A stretch of DNA of 64,000 nucleotides. Source: Rhabditophanes sp. KR3021. Lineage: Eukaryota; Nematoda; Chromadorea; Rhabditida; Alloionematidae. The notes beneath the pieces were generated by a model. The model made no database searches and had not been told where the DNA came from. It saw only the letters and a program-made list of their open reading frames with translations. The stretch covers positions 3,844,001 to 3,908,000 of the forward strand of contig CAUJLY010000006.1 in the NCBI GenBank assembly GCA_963281155.1. The letters run 5' to 3'. How positions within the stretch are numbered: position 1 is the stretch's first letter; every line of letters begins with the position of its first letter. Shown here in pieces: positions 27,229 through 40,403 of the stretch. Position numbers and translations under genes: made by a program.

Positions 27229-29096
27229 TGATATAACTTCCATATTTAACAAGAATATTTTCCCTTCAAAGCAATTTTATCAACATACCCTCATAATATA
27301 AATTATAAAAACTCATTCCATCACAATTATAAGTCCAAATCTTAAAAGCGATCATCAACACATTTGTCTCGTTACAAAATCATAAATGGACTATAAAAAG
27401 TAAACTTTTGGATAAATTAAAACCTCTTAGACCACCATCCTTATTAGTTCATTTTTATTATCAAGAATTTACTACTACAATATATATAGTTCAGAAACTC
27501 CATCCGTAAGATTATTTTTAATGTTTTATGTTAGTGGCTCGTACAGCCGACAGCAAAGGGATATAAACATTTTTTTGATGATTTGGGTAGACAAATACTT
27601 AGTCCTTCAAATCATAGAAAAAAAGCTATTGGACCTCCGGAAAAAGAGTCAAGTGTAAAAACATCAGCAGTTTTTCAAAACTTGCTCCAGGGATCTGTTT
27701 AAAATTATTTTTTGTAAAGTGTTTAAAATGCCCCAAAACGTCTGAATGTTGTTAAAAAACGCGTAATAAGGTGTTGTAATGTGAATATAGCTATGGGATC
27801 AGATCATGAACCGAGGACTTAAAAAATATTCTTTAAAAAAGTGTTTTAATTTAATTCAATGAGGTTTATTATTGTTATTTATCTTATTCCAAGCCTGATA
27901 GTTTTATAAAATAAACTACTTTGCTTTGCAATTTTTCAAAATAACCTCACTTTTATTCGTTTAATGAAATTTAAAATACATTTTATTCCACACAGCTTCT
28001 TGTTTTATAAAATTATGAGTTAAAATTAATATTTAGCGTTGTATTGTAAAATTTCCTTAATTATTTTAAATGAAATAGATATTGTAGAATCAGTTAGCAT
28101 ATATTTTAATTTTAGGTTTTAAATAATAGTTTACATCATTAAAAAAATTTAGATTTCACGGTGGTCAAAGTTGCTGTTTTTTACACATTTAAGCAAAAAT
28201 ATCGAAAAAATAAACTCAATAAAAGCCCGCAATAATTTGTTCAGATTCTCCATCAAATTTTGAATCTGAAAAGGCAAAAAACCAATCCAAACACAAACAG
28301 GTCGAACGGAAGGAGCAATGAAAAATGGAATCTTGAACTTTTTTAAAATATTTTTCTTTTGATTGTTGCTACTAGTTTGTCTTATGTCTATTAAAGTAAA
28401 TAACTTTAATTTAAATATAATTTGGGATGCAGGCCCGAAATAACCACAATATCGCTTAGTATTAGTCAGATTTGGATGAGTTGATACAAAGTAAGACTTT
28501 TTGCGAAAATACATATATTTTTCATTAATTAAAAGTTATTTTTATTTTAATGTGTCTTATCTTGTTGATAGTAAATCAATTGAGACTAGAGAATTATGTT
28601 GTATTTATTTTGGGACGTCATTTTATATGAATTATCAAATGTTTGAATTGGAATAAACATATGTTTTGTGTCTTCTTAGTAAAGATTGCTCATCTTTTTT
28701 AGCATTTACACCTTGTTCGACTAGCATATTCACCTCTCTCTTAAAATTATGATTATTATGTCTATTTAAACGTGTAAAAATATTCAAAAATTATTATATC
28801 ATTCTTATTCATTTCATATTTACCTACAACAATCATAAGTATGAGAGATATAATACCTGAAATATTAGACATGCTGATATCATTCTCCAGTTGGAGTGAT
28901 ACGTCCTCTGTATGAGAGTTAGAGAACATGTGATAAACAATTCAAAGATATCTAGTAATTTGCATTGCAAAATATATTAATGCGCATCAAATAGAGAAGT
29001 TTTGTGTAGCATAAAGCTATTAAACAACCAGTCGCAACAATTGATTTGACTTATATTTATTAATTATATAATTTCAGCATATTAAACATCTATACA

Positions 29097-29828
29097 ATGA
29101 GCGATACTGACTTATCCGCGAGTACCTATCCATACAATTACCAATTTAGAATTATTTTAATCGGAAATTCAACTGTTGGGAAAAGTTCACTGCTTCATTA
29201 CTTTTCAGAAGGTAAATTTGCTGAGATCAGTGATCCAACTGTTGGAGTGGATTTTTATACACGAATAATTCAAATTGATGATCATATTAAAATCAAATTA
29301 CAGCTGTGGGATACAGCCGGTCAAGAAAAATTCAGGTGAGTTCATATCCCGCAACAGATATTTATGCTAACAAATTCATTTAGGTCTATCACTCGTTCAT
29401 ATTATCGTAACAGTGTTGGAGTAATAATTGCATATGATATTCAATCAAGAGATACCTTTTTAAATATTGACAAATGGTTAACGGAAGCTAAAGATAATGT
29501 CGGTGGTCCAAACCCGGAGCAATGTGTTTTTCAATTGGTTGGACATAAAGCAGATATGAATGAGAAGCGCGAAGTCGAGTTTGAGGAAGGCAATTGTTTT
29601 GCTAAATATCATAACATGAAATTTGTCGAAACATCTGCTGTCACTGGACAAAACGTAAATGAATGCTTTTCTATGATTGCTAGAGAAATCTATAAAAGGA
29701 TGGAAAATGGAGATTTACCGTTGGTTGACAATTGGGATGGCATAAAACACGTAAATCCAATCGGATATGACGCCATATCACTATGCGAAGAAGATGAAAA
29801 AGCAGAAAAAAGTTCTTGCGGTTGCTAA
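29097..29828 (+). CDS. rab-39: Rab GTPase RAB-39
   Basis: Two exons, 29097..29335 and 29384..29828 (48-bp intron), give 227 residues. All GTPase motifs are intact: P-loop GNSTVGKS, switch I SDPTVGVD, WDTAGQEK, the guanine-binding GHKAD and TSAVT. Rab39 uses GHKxD in place of the usual NKxD, and SITRSYYRNSVG matches Rab39 exactly, so this is Rab39 rather than Rab2 or Rab14. The C-terminus SSCGC is a CXC double-geranylgeranylation site that anchors it to membranes. Rab39 acts in endosome, phagosome and autophagosome traffic. A consensus acceptor (ATTTCAG) sits 22 nt upstream of the ATG. The gene is tail-to-tail with wdfy-2, 184 bp away, as a neighbour pair also known in C. elegans (D2013.1 and D2013.2). 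Confidence 0.95.
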
Positions 29829-29878
29829 TTTATGCGGTTAATTTTGTTGTGTGCAAATTATTGTTTATATTTATCCCA

Positions 29879-29884
29879 AATAAA
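29879..29884 (+). terminator. Polyadenylation signal of rab-39
   Basis: AATAAA about 50 nt after the rab-39 stop codon. The matching signal for wdfy-2 (TTTATT on this strand) lies at 29920-29929, so the two 3' ends meet within about 50 bp. Confidence 0.6.
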
Positions 29885-30012
29885 TGTGTTACAATTAAAC
29901 TCAGCCATTTTATAATAATTTTATTTATTCAATATATACGTGTAAATAGTGGTATCAAAAATTCATCACTTATCATTTCTTTTCTTTAATGGCTAATACG
30001 ATAAAAAATAAT

Positions 30013-31288
30013 TTAAAGGATAGATGAAATATCCCATAGCATGATAACACGATCATAACCAATTGTTACCATCTTTTTCATGTCCTCTTGAATATGCATT
30101 GAAATAATTCCATACTTCAAATCATTGCTTATTGCCAAAGGAGTTAAGTCATACTGTTCTGGAAGTTGTTGCATCCGATTGCTACATGTTTTGCAAATTC
30201 TTGTTGCAATCTCAAAGCCCATGGTTGGGAAAGTTGTCCAGTTGTCACAACAATCTTGACAAACTGAAATACCACATGTGCGACAGTGATGTCTTCTCAC
30301 ACCCATGATTTTCCGATCCCACATAACTTTTACATTCCACAAGAATGGGGCATCACATATTTCGCACTTGTCGCTGTTCTTCCATTCTGGAGTCATTCGT
30401 CTCTTTGCATCCATTTCCCAACAAACGAAACCTCCGTGACAATCAGCACTCAAGAGTTTGTTTGCATTTTTGGCAAAAGACAATTTGGTAATACGTGTTT
30501 TGTGGCCACTAAGCTCAAAACATTGGCCACGATTGCCTCCAATGTCCCAAACAACCACAATTTCATCAATGCTGGCGGAGAACAATTGCTGTCTTGAAAC
30601 ATCCCACGCTAAATCAGTGATGGCGGCTGAGTGTCCAGATAATTTTGTGATAAGATTAGCACTTTCACCAATAATCTTTAAAAGAGTGATAGTCCCATTT
30701 ATATCACCGATAAACACGAAATCATCGTCAAATTGAATAGCTGCAGCTGGACCGGGAAGAATATAGCTTCCAACTCTGTTAAGTGTCTCCAAACCACTCC
30801 ATACAATAGTCTTGTCCTTTGAACAACTATAAGTCATATTTGTTTTCTTTGAAAAGGCAACACCTGTAACAACATGTTCGTGAACATGAGCCGACGCTTT
30901 TTCGGAGAGAGCATTCAAGTCATCAGTTATTGTTAATAAAACTATGTCACCACTTGCTAATCCGACGAGGAGTCTATAATTAAGTTGTAAAGTAATTGTT
31001 ATTCAAAACATACTCGGAAGCTTTTTCATCGAAAAAAAAACAAATTGGAATGCGGGGTAAATAATGCACAATAGAAGGCCAATATTGACCGGATTCTCTT
31101 TTTAACCATACTCTTACACTTCTATCTTCTGAAATAGTCAAAACACCATCATCCTTGGACAACAAATAAGCGGCACAAACTCTTGATCCTTGTCCTTCGA
31201 TTTTTTGGAGCAACTCGGGCTTTTTAGCAACTACCCCATTACCCAAAACATTACTTGTTGACGGACCAGAATCTATAGTAGCAGCCAT
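30013..31288 (-). CDS. wdfy-2: WD40-FYVE protein WDFY-2
   Basis: Exons 31014..31288 and 30013..30973, split by a 40-bp intron, give 411 residues (human WDFY2 is 400). Several WD40 repeats form the propeller, with recognisable VWLKR, IVVWDIGG, FVCWEMD and a final IMLWDISS. A FYVE zinc finger is inserted before the last blade at about residues 290-360. It has WKNSDKC at the start, the phosphoinositide-binding RRHHCR, and TRICKTC at the end. FYVE binds PI3P, placing the protein on early endosomes, where WDFY2 scaffolds Akt signalling in vertebrates. The ATG directly follows a CTATTAG acceptor, as expected for spliced-leader addition. It is tail-to-tail with rab-39 and head-to-head (1.7 kb) with the sugar transporter. 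Confidence 0.94.
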
Positions 31289-33020
31289 CTAATAGAAGAT
31301 AATAAATATATCTATTTATCAATCTGAAATTAGAAATGCATAATAACAAATTTACAGATAATACAAATAGCAAGATGATGATAATATAATTTGGTAACAT
31401 CCAACAATTAAATAATATACATTTACATTGATATTCACATAAAAAAGTTCTTGTTTATCACACACTCTAAATTGCTTTTTTCATGCAAAAATATTTTTAT
31501 AATATTATCCAGCAATCATACACAAACGCACAAGAAAGCCGCTCAGCAGTTTGATGTATATTAGGAGTCACTTCAAAATATAAAAACCATATGAAATATA
31601 AACGTGTAGCCATAATACATTAAATGCAAAAAAGATACATTGCTTTATTCAATCAATAAATAGTATACGACAGAAACTGGAGATTGTTGTATCATCTAAT
31701 CAGAAATGAATAATCAAAAAGACTATTTAAAAATATATACTCGGAATGTTGTGTATGTTCACGTTCCCATTTTTACAAAGATAGTTAACAAATATCGTGT
31801 TGAGATATTTATTAGCAGTTGATAATAACCTGAACTATTTCGACTAAATATTTTGTAGTGGATTAATCATGGAATGTTTTTTATATTATGACTATTTTTA
31901 TAGTGAATGATACACCAGTTTAAAATACAAATAAGGCGTCAAGATAAAAATGAGTTGATATAAATAAACAAAAATGAGACACCGATAGAATGTGTGAATG
32001 ATGTATTTTTGATAGAGATCGATTTTGGTTAATAATCACTTAAACATGCCAGCTAAATAATTATGGCTTACCAACTATATCAACTAAACACCAGCAAATA
32101 GTAACTGATATCAAGTAATGGACATCCAACCCGAGCAACTATTTGTTTTAAATATAAACATCTTTTCTTGTTTCAGAGTAATCACATAACAAAATTAATA
32201 AAACAGTATTGTTACATGGTAAAAGATAATTAAATATTAAAATTTTGTTTAAAGTATTCTAATATGCGGTAGAAGGAAACTTAACATTATGTAATTACTT
32301 TTGCTTTAAACAGCCATAGCTAAAAGTTTATTAAAAACATGTGATTTATAAAAAATAAAAGTTATCGTTCAAATATAGCCTTTCTGATTAATGTCGCAGA
32401 AAGTGTTTGATATCAAAATCAACAGCATAGGATACTTATATCTGCGTTGAATAATGACTTAAATGAAAAAAATGAATGTGTCAGGAGACTATTTGTTTAA
32501 GAGCTGAAGTAGCATATGGCAAATGTTTTTTCGCACATTTATTCTTTAAACTCAATCAGTGATACCATTCGTTATTAATCTATTTCTCGTATGGAATGTG
32601 AAAAGTACTCTTCCAAATCATATACTAAAGTAAGCTATACAAGCATTATTTTGGGAAATGCATTAAATATACGTATACTCTTTGGTTCCATTATTAAAAT
32701 TATTTTTCCATTCAATAATGAGGCTCATCTATGTTAAATTGTTACTCCTTTATTTGTGTATGACGTGGCCAACATATGAAAAAGGACCAGCTAATACCTG
32801 ATAATACGTGTCTGAAATTGTTTTTATTGAAATTTATTGTATACCTTTAACGGATGGTTTAGTAGAAGGATATGTTTAATTAAATTACATCTCATGAATG
32901 CCATTACCAATTATTTTAATGTTTGTTTGTTTAATTCTCGACAAGCTATTAATTATCCTACACATATTTTAGAATAAAAATGACATATAATTTGATACTT
33001 TTGTTTTATAGTGCATTACG
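31289..33020. other. Intergenic, divergent promoters
   Basis: About 1.7 kb between wdfy-2 (minus) and the nucleotide-sugar transporter (plus). No gene is seen. It should contain both promoters. A TTTTATAG acceptor lies 9 nt before the transporter ATG. Confidence 0.55.
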
Positions 33021-34028
33021 ATGGTGAAACAACCACCACCGCAGGAAAATAAATTTTTGAAATGGATTTCGTTGGTTGTGTTGATTGTCCAAACAACAGC
33101 TCTGGTTTTAACATTACGTTATTCTAGAACACAAGCCACAGAAGGACCGAGATATGTATCATCCACGGCTGTAGTTACAGCGGAAATATTAAAATTTGTT
33201 ATTTGCATCTTCGTACTCTTGTATCAACACAACTTCAACTTTTCCCGATTCAAGGCAGAAATTGACAAGGATATCATTCAAAAACCTATGGAAACTTTGA
33301 AAGTCGGAGTTCCTGCTTTGCTGTACGTCATACAAAACAATTTACTCTTCCTGGCTTTGTCAAAACTCGATGCTGCTACCTATCAAGTCACTTATCAATT
33401 GAAAATATTAACAACTGCTTTCTTTTCGGTTGCCATTTTGGGAAGAAAACTTAATATTTACAAATGGATAGCTTTGATTTTGCTGACCTGCGGAGTTGCT
33501 TTGGTACAACTACCTTCCGGAAATGCTAAGCCAAATGAAGAGCACAGTTCTTCCGATCACTTTGTTGGTCTGTTTGCTGTACTTGCTGCCTGCTTCAGCT
33601 CGGGATTTGCTGGAGTTTATTTTGAAAAGATATTGAAGGGTTCAAATGTTACATTGTGGATGAGAAACCTTCAACTTGCATTCTTTTCAATGTTCGGCGG
33701 ATATGCGATGATTTGGTTTTATGATTACGAAGTTGTTACTGAAAACGGATTTTTCCAAGGATATAATTTTGTAATTTGGGTTGTTATCTTCTTACAAGCT
33801 TATGGAGGGCTCATAATTGCCTTAGTAGTAAAGTATGCTGACAATATTTTGAAAGGATTTGCCGTTTCATTATCCATTATTTTGTCATCCTTTATGTCAT
33901 ATTGTTTTTTCAATGATTTTGCACCTTCCGTAGCTTTTGGAGTTGGAGCAGCGGTAGTAATTGGATCCACCTTTTTGTACGGATATGAACCAAAAACATC
34001 ATATGTTGCCTTAACTAAACCAAATTAA
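33021..34028 (+). CDS. UDP-sugar transporter of the SLC35A family, intronless
   Basis: A single exon encodes 335 residues with about ten hydrophobic helices. The first is at residues 14-34 (ISLVVLIVQTTALVLTL). The family blocks QVTYQLKILTTAFFSV and NILKGFAVSLSIILSS are clear, as are FEKILKG and the YGYEP ending. These place it with SLC35A2/A3, the UDP-galactose and UDP-N-acetylglucosamine transporters of the Golgi; C. elegans srf-3 and nstp genes belong here. It exchanges cytosolic UDP-sugar for luminal UMP to feed glycosylation. Substrate choice cannot be read from sequence. Lack of introns is unusual among neighbours, which mostly have tiny ones. Because it has an upstream acceptor and no visible poly-A scar, I favour intron loss over a processed copy. 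Confidence 0.92.
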   Translation: MVKQPPPQENKFLKWISLVVLIVQTTALVLTLRYSRTQATEGPRYVSSTAVVTAEILKFVICIFVLLYQHNFNFSRFKAEIDKDIIQKPMETLKVGVPALLYVIQNNLLFLALSKLDAATYQVTYQLKILTTAFFSVAILGRKLNIYKWIALILLTCGVALVQLPSGNAKPNEEHSSSDHFVGLFAVLAACFSSGFAGVYFEKILKGSNVTLWMRNLQLAFFSMFGGYAMIWFYDYEVVTENGFFQGYNFVIWVVIFLQAYGGLIIALVVKYADNILKGFAVSLSIILSSFMSYCFFNDFAPSVAFGVGAAVVIGSTFLYGYEPKTSYVALTKPN

Positions 34029-35644
34029 AGTTTTCACCAAAGTGCGAAAACAATAAAGAGTTATATTTTTGTTATTTGCCTATTTTAAACATATAAAGAG
34101 TATTATTATAGATTATAATTTGTTTTTGCACTAACTCTTTCAATTGACTTGATTAAATATATGATTTGTTCAAGCTTAACATACGTAATTAATTCAGAAT
34201 TTTTTTAAGAAATGAAAAATTGTTTCTGACTCTGAAAACAAGTCTAGAGTTATTGCTTTTCAAAATTAATATAGCTATTTTCTTAATATCTTCAAATAAT
34301 CTTAATCTTAATGCATCTTCTTTTTTTGAGTAGACGGCTTATATTTTTTTCATCAGGAAGACATATTTGCATGTTTTTATCTTAGCTATTTATTTTATTT
34401 TTTTCAAATATTGAAAACAGAAAGGTATCTTCTGTAGGTGATAATTCACTTTATCACTTTCAATAAAAATAAATTGTAAATCCTTATCCTTTGAAAGGAC
34501 GGTTTTAAAGTTTTATCATACATTATACGATAAAACTATCAATTTATAATATAGATTTCTCATAACACACACCCTCTCTTATTTTTACATAGGAGAAGCT
34601 TTTAAATGCATGATAATTATGCTGTTTGGCACATATCACACCTGTTCAATATGTATTGGAGGAAACGGGCGTTTGATACAGTTTTTCATTAACTAATTAC
34701 TTTTTCTCTATTTATCGTTACAACAAACTAGTTCCAGATGTTGTTGATTGCGTATATAAAATTAATAATACAAATTTGCATATATATTTCTTCCGGTCTT
34801 ATCATACTACCTCACAGATATGTCCTTTAATTAAAACTTATAAGCGAGAATGTTGTTTTGAAAAAGGATGCATCATATAAATATTTTAATTCTTCCTAAG
34901 TTCGAAAGCTTTATTCCGCAGAATATTGCCTGATAGTGTTGACCATTATTATTTTTTCATTTCTCATCATATTACACGTACCTTTCTGGGAATGAAAAAT
35001 ATCATAATTTGAGGTCTTCGCTCGCCAATTTATTCTTCAAAAAATCATAATTCATAGCTTTTACTTTATTACTAGGGGCACATTTTATTGTACTTTTCAT
35101 GATGAATATAGATATACTTTTTCTAAAAAGATAACTATTATTAAATAAAGCAACTTTAACTAACGATATCAACTTTTATTGTCTCGGTGCATTTGTGTGT
35201 ATACAAAGTGCCTGTAGCAAAAAGAGGAAACATTGTGGAGTTAGCTTTAGGGATTCTTCAAATTAAATGAAGACTTCTTTAAGCACACTTTTTTGTTGGT
35301 GGCAAAGAATGTGCCTTCTTTTTAGAAACAAAACAAAAAACCATAACTCATTAGCATTCAATTTACAATTAACCTTTTGTCTACAGAACCGCCTTCTCAG
35401 TTAACCTAAGTATAGTAATTTTTGAAACTCCAAAATAATTATCTATAATTATCCGAACACACCACATCTTTGCAGTAGACAATATGTCCTATTAATTTAC
35501 AAATTAAATCGTTGTTGATTGTTTTGATGCCAAAATTAATATTTGAATTTTTCTTTATCAAAAATATGTTTGTGACAATATTATGACAACAAGTTTATGT
35601 ATACATATATATTGTACAACATTTTTTTACATACACATTTACAG
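34029..35644. other. Intergenic, AT-rich
   Basis: About 1.6 kb holding the transporter 3' end (AATAAA near 34052) and the upstream region of the NIM1-type kinase. The acceptor ATTTACAG abuts the kinase ATG. No gene is seen. Confidence 0.55.
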
Positions 35645-38389
<2,745 letters not shown>

Positions 38390-38456
38390 ATTTTTGTTTA
38401 ATTAAATATATAAGAAACATTTCCACATTTGTATAACATGCATAAATATAATAAAT

Positions 38457-39611
38457 TCAAACTTTATTTCTGTTAATGCATTTCTCAAGTTGAACGACAG
38501 TTTTTCTGATATTAACTTCATTTGAATTCATTCCGAAAGTTCCGATTCTCCAAACTTTTCCGAAAGTTGCTCCCAAACCTCCGGCTATTTCGATTCCTTC
38601 GTTCATCATGCAACCGACAACTGCTGTTCCAGTTACTTTTTCAGGAATCTTGACAGTTGTAAGACAAGGAAGTCTTAGTACTTCATCGGTCACAAATGGT
38701 TCTAATCCAATTGCCTTCAATTCCTTGTAAAACAATTGGGCATTGACTTTATGTCTGTTAACAGACTCATCGATTCCTTCCTCAACTAATTTAGCCAAAG
38801 CCTCACGTAGGGCATACACCATCGAAATCATTCCGGTATGATGATAGCGTCTAACTTCTCCAAAACACCCCCAATAGTTTCCCAATTCCAAAGCATCAAA
38901 ATAAAAGGAAGCAACGGGAGTCTTTCTGTTTTTAATTTTGTCAACAGCTCTATCGCTAAAAGATATAGGAGCTAAGCCTGGTGGTGCATTAAGAACCTTT
39001 TGCGTAGCAGAGTAAACACAATCTACATTCAAATTGTCACTATAAAATGGCGCACCTCCGATCGATGCCACAGTGTCAACGAGGAAAAGAGCATTATTTT
39101 GATGGCAAATATTGCCATAGCCATCTAATGGATGCATTACACCAGTTGATGACTCGCCATGGCAAATAAAAACGACGTCAGGTTTGTATTCCTTGACTGC
39201 CTTTTCAAATTCTCCCAATGAGGCTGCCTTTCCGTTTTCAATTTCCAATACGAAAGTATCAACTCCCATTCTTTTAGCCAAAGAAGTGGCTCTTGCTCCC
39301 CAAATTCCGTTTTGAACGACCAAAATCTTTTCACCTCTTTCAAGTAAATTAACTAAAGCACACTCCATGCCAGCGTGTCCAGTTCCACTGACAGTGAAAG
39401 TCAATTTGTTGTTAGTTTGGAAAAGATATTGAATTCCTAGACGCACATCATCCATAATTTTAACAAACTCAGGATGTAAATGCCCTAAAAGACTTTTTGA
39501 CGTAGCCTCCTGAACTTCGCTTCTCATGTTACTAGGACCGGGGCCCATTAAAAGACGAGGTGGCACATTCATAGGCTCCATTAATACGGTCGGCTTTGGG
39601 ACGCTTGTCAT
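38457..39611 (-). CDS. agxt-1: Alanine-glyoxylate aminotransferase
   Basis: One exon, 384 residues, PLP-dependent class V aminotransferase. It transfers the amino group of alanine (or serine) to glyoxylate, giving glycine and removing glyoxylate. Visible marks are the N-terminal LLMGPGPSNM phosphate-binding region, SGTGHAGMECAL, the Asp of LVDTVASIGG, and the PLP lysine in YSATQKVLNAPPG. Length fits the family (about 390). The C-terminus reads CINRNKV, which is not a PTS1 peroxisomal signal, and the first residues do not form an obvious mitochondrial presequence, so location is unclear. A textbook acceptor (TTTTTCCAG) lies 6 nt before the ATG. The 3' end converges with the NIM1-type kinase with 67 bp between stops. 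It follows the SIK-like kinase on the same strand, about 790 bp downstream. Confidence 0.95.
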   Translation of the reverse strand: MTSVPKPTVLMEPMNVPPRLLMGPGPSNMRSEVQEATSKSLLGHLHPEFVKIMDDVRLGIQYLFQTNNKLTFTVSGTGHAGMECALVNLLERGEKILVVQNGIWGARATSLAKRMGVDTFVLEIENGKAASLGEFEKAVKEYKPDVVFICHGESSTGVMHPLDGYGNICHQNNALFLVDTVASIGGAPFYSDNLNVDCVYSATQKVLNAPPGLAPISFSDRAVDKIKNRKTPVASFYFDALELGNYWGCFGEVRRYHHTGMISMVYALREALAKLVEEGIDESVNRHKVNAQLFYKELKAIGLEPFVTDEVLRLPCLTTVKIPEKVTGTAVVGCMMNEGIEIAGGLGATFGKVWRIGTFGMNSNEVNIRKTVVQLEKCINRNKV

Positions 39612-40403
39612 CTTTGCCTGGAAAAATAAATAACTTTAATAAACTTTAAAACTAAAAATGGCTCGCACATCTTCAATGCAGACACTTGATGACAAACAAA
39701 GCCCACGTTTTGTTAAAACGTTTTTTGTAAGACTAGAGGAAGCAATTTTAGCTGCTAACATTATCATTTTTTCGAATTAGAAAGTAGAGGATGTTGAATA
39801 CGTGTTAGTGGTGACGGTTAAGAAAGAAATGTGTGATCAAACGAGCGTTTAAATGAAATAGCATACCCTATTCGAGACAAGTTTATTATCAAAAAAACAA
39901 GTACTGCAGTAAATACTGATAAGAACTACAGGAAGGTAAATATATTTGTGTTGACAGAACATGACCCTGATGATAACCCCTTTTGTAAAATAGTCTATAA
40001 TCAAAATGGTTAGTTTGTTAGTTGATCGCAAAGGAAATAATTTATTTGTGTTGTCTATTTGCATTGTGCGTTGTTTTTAATCAATAGGATAAAAACTCCC
40101 ATATCATGAAGAGGTTTTTGTTTGAGAATGGTATCCCTGTTTGGTAATGGAATAATTAGAAAATGACATGTAGTAAGACTAGTTCATAGCGTATGATGGA
40201 TTAAAAGACGGTTAGATTTTATTAAAAAAAAGTGTTAAGTATATGTAATTATTGGACATTGATAAGCTATGTTTTAAAAAATAAATATTGTCTTGTGTAA
40301 TGTTCGCTTCTCTTTTTATTGAAGAATTTTTAATCTGCAAGATTGAAGGATATATTGTGTTGCATTAGGATCAAAAAAATCTTTTTTGGTGATTAAAATA
40401 ATA
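39612..40403. other. Intergenic between agxt-1 and SIK-like kinase
   Basis: About 790 bp holding the 3' end of the SIK-like kinase (minus) and the promoter/acceptor of agxt-1. A 71-codon open frame at 39849-40064 has no recognisable features. The spacing is larger than that usual for nematode operon partners, so co-transcription is not suggested. Confidence 0.5.

Larger units (their letters stand above)
25310..29096. other. Intergenic, palindrome- and hairpin-bearing
   Basis: About 3.8 kb between the nuclear receptor and rab-39. It holds the receptor's 3' untranslated region (several AATAAA near 25690), a cluster of palindromes at 26414-26479, and a GC-rich double hairpin at 27151-27228 (listed separately). 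I do not credit open frames at 27074-27301 and 28149-28514. A TAATTTCAG acceptor sits 22 nt before the rab-39 ATG. Confidence 0.5.

Noticed and set aside
27074..27301. 75-codon plus-strand open frame over the GC-rich hairpin
   Set aside because: It runs through both hairpins, so its openness follows from the GC-rich inverted repeats; no start context or family.
28149..28514. 121-codon minus-strand open frame
   Set aside because: Long for the region, but Phe/Ile/Lys/Asn-driven composition, no domain, no acceptor at its start, and no neighbouring exon.
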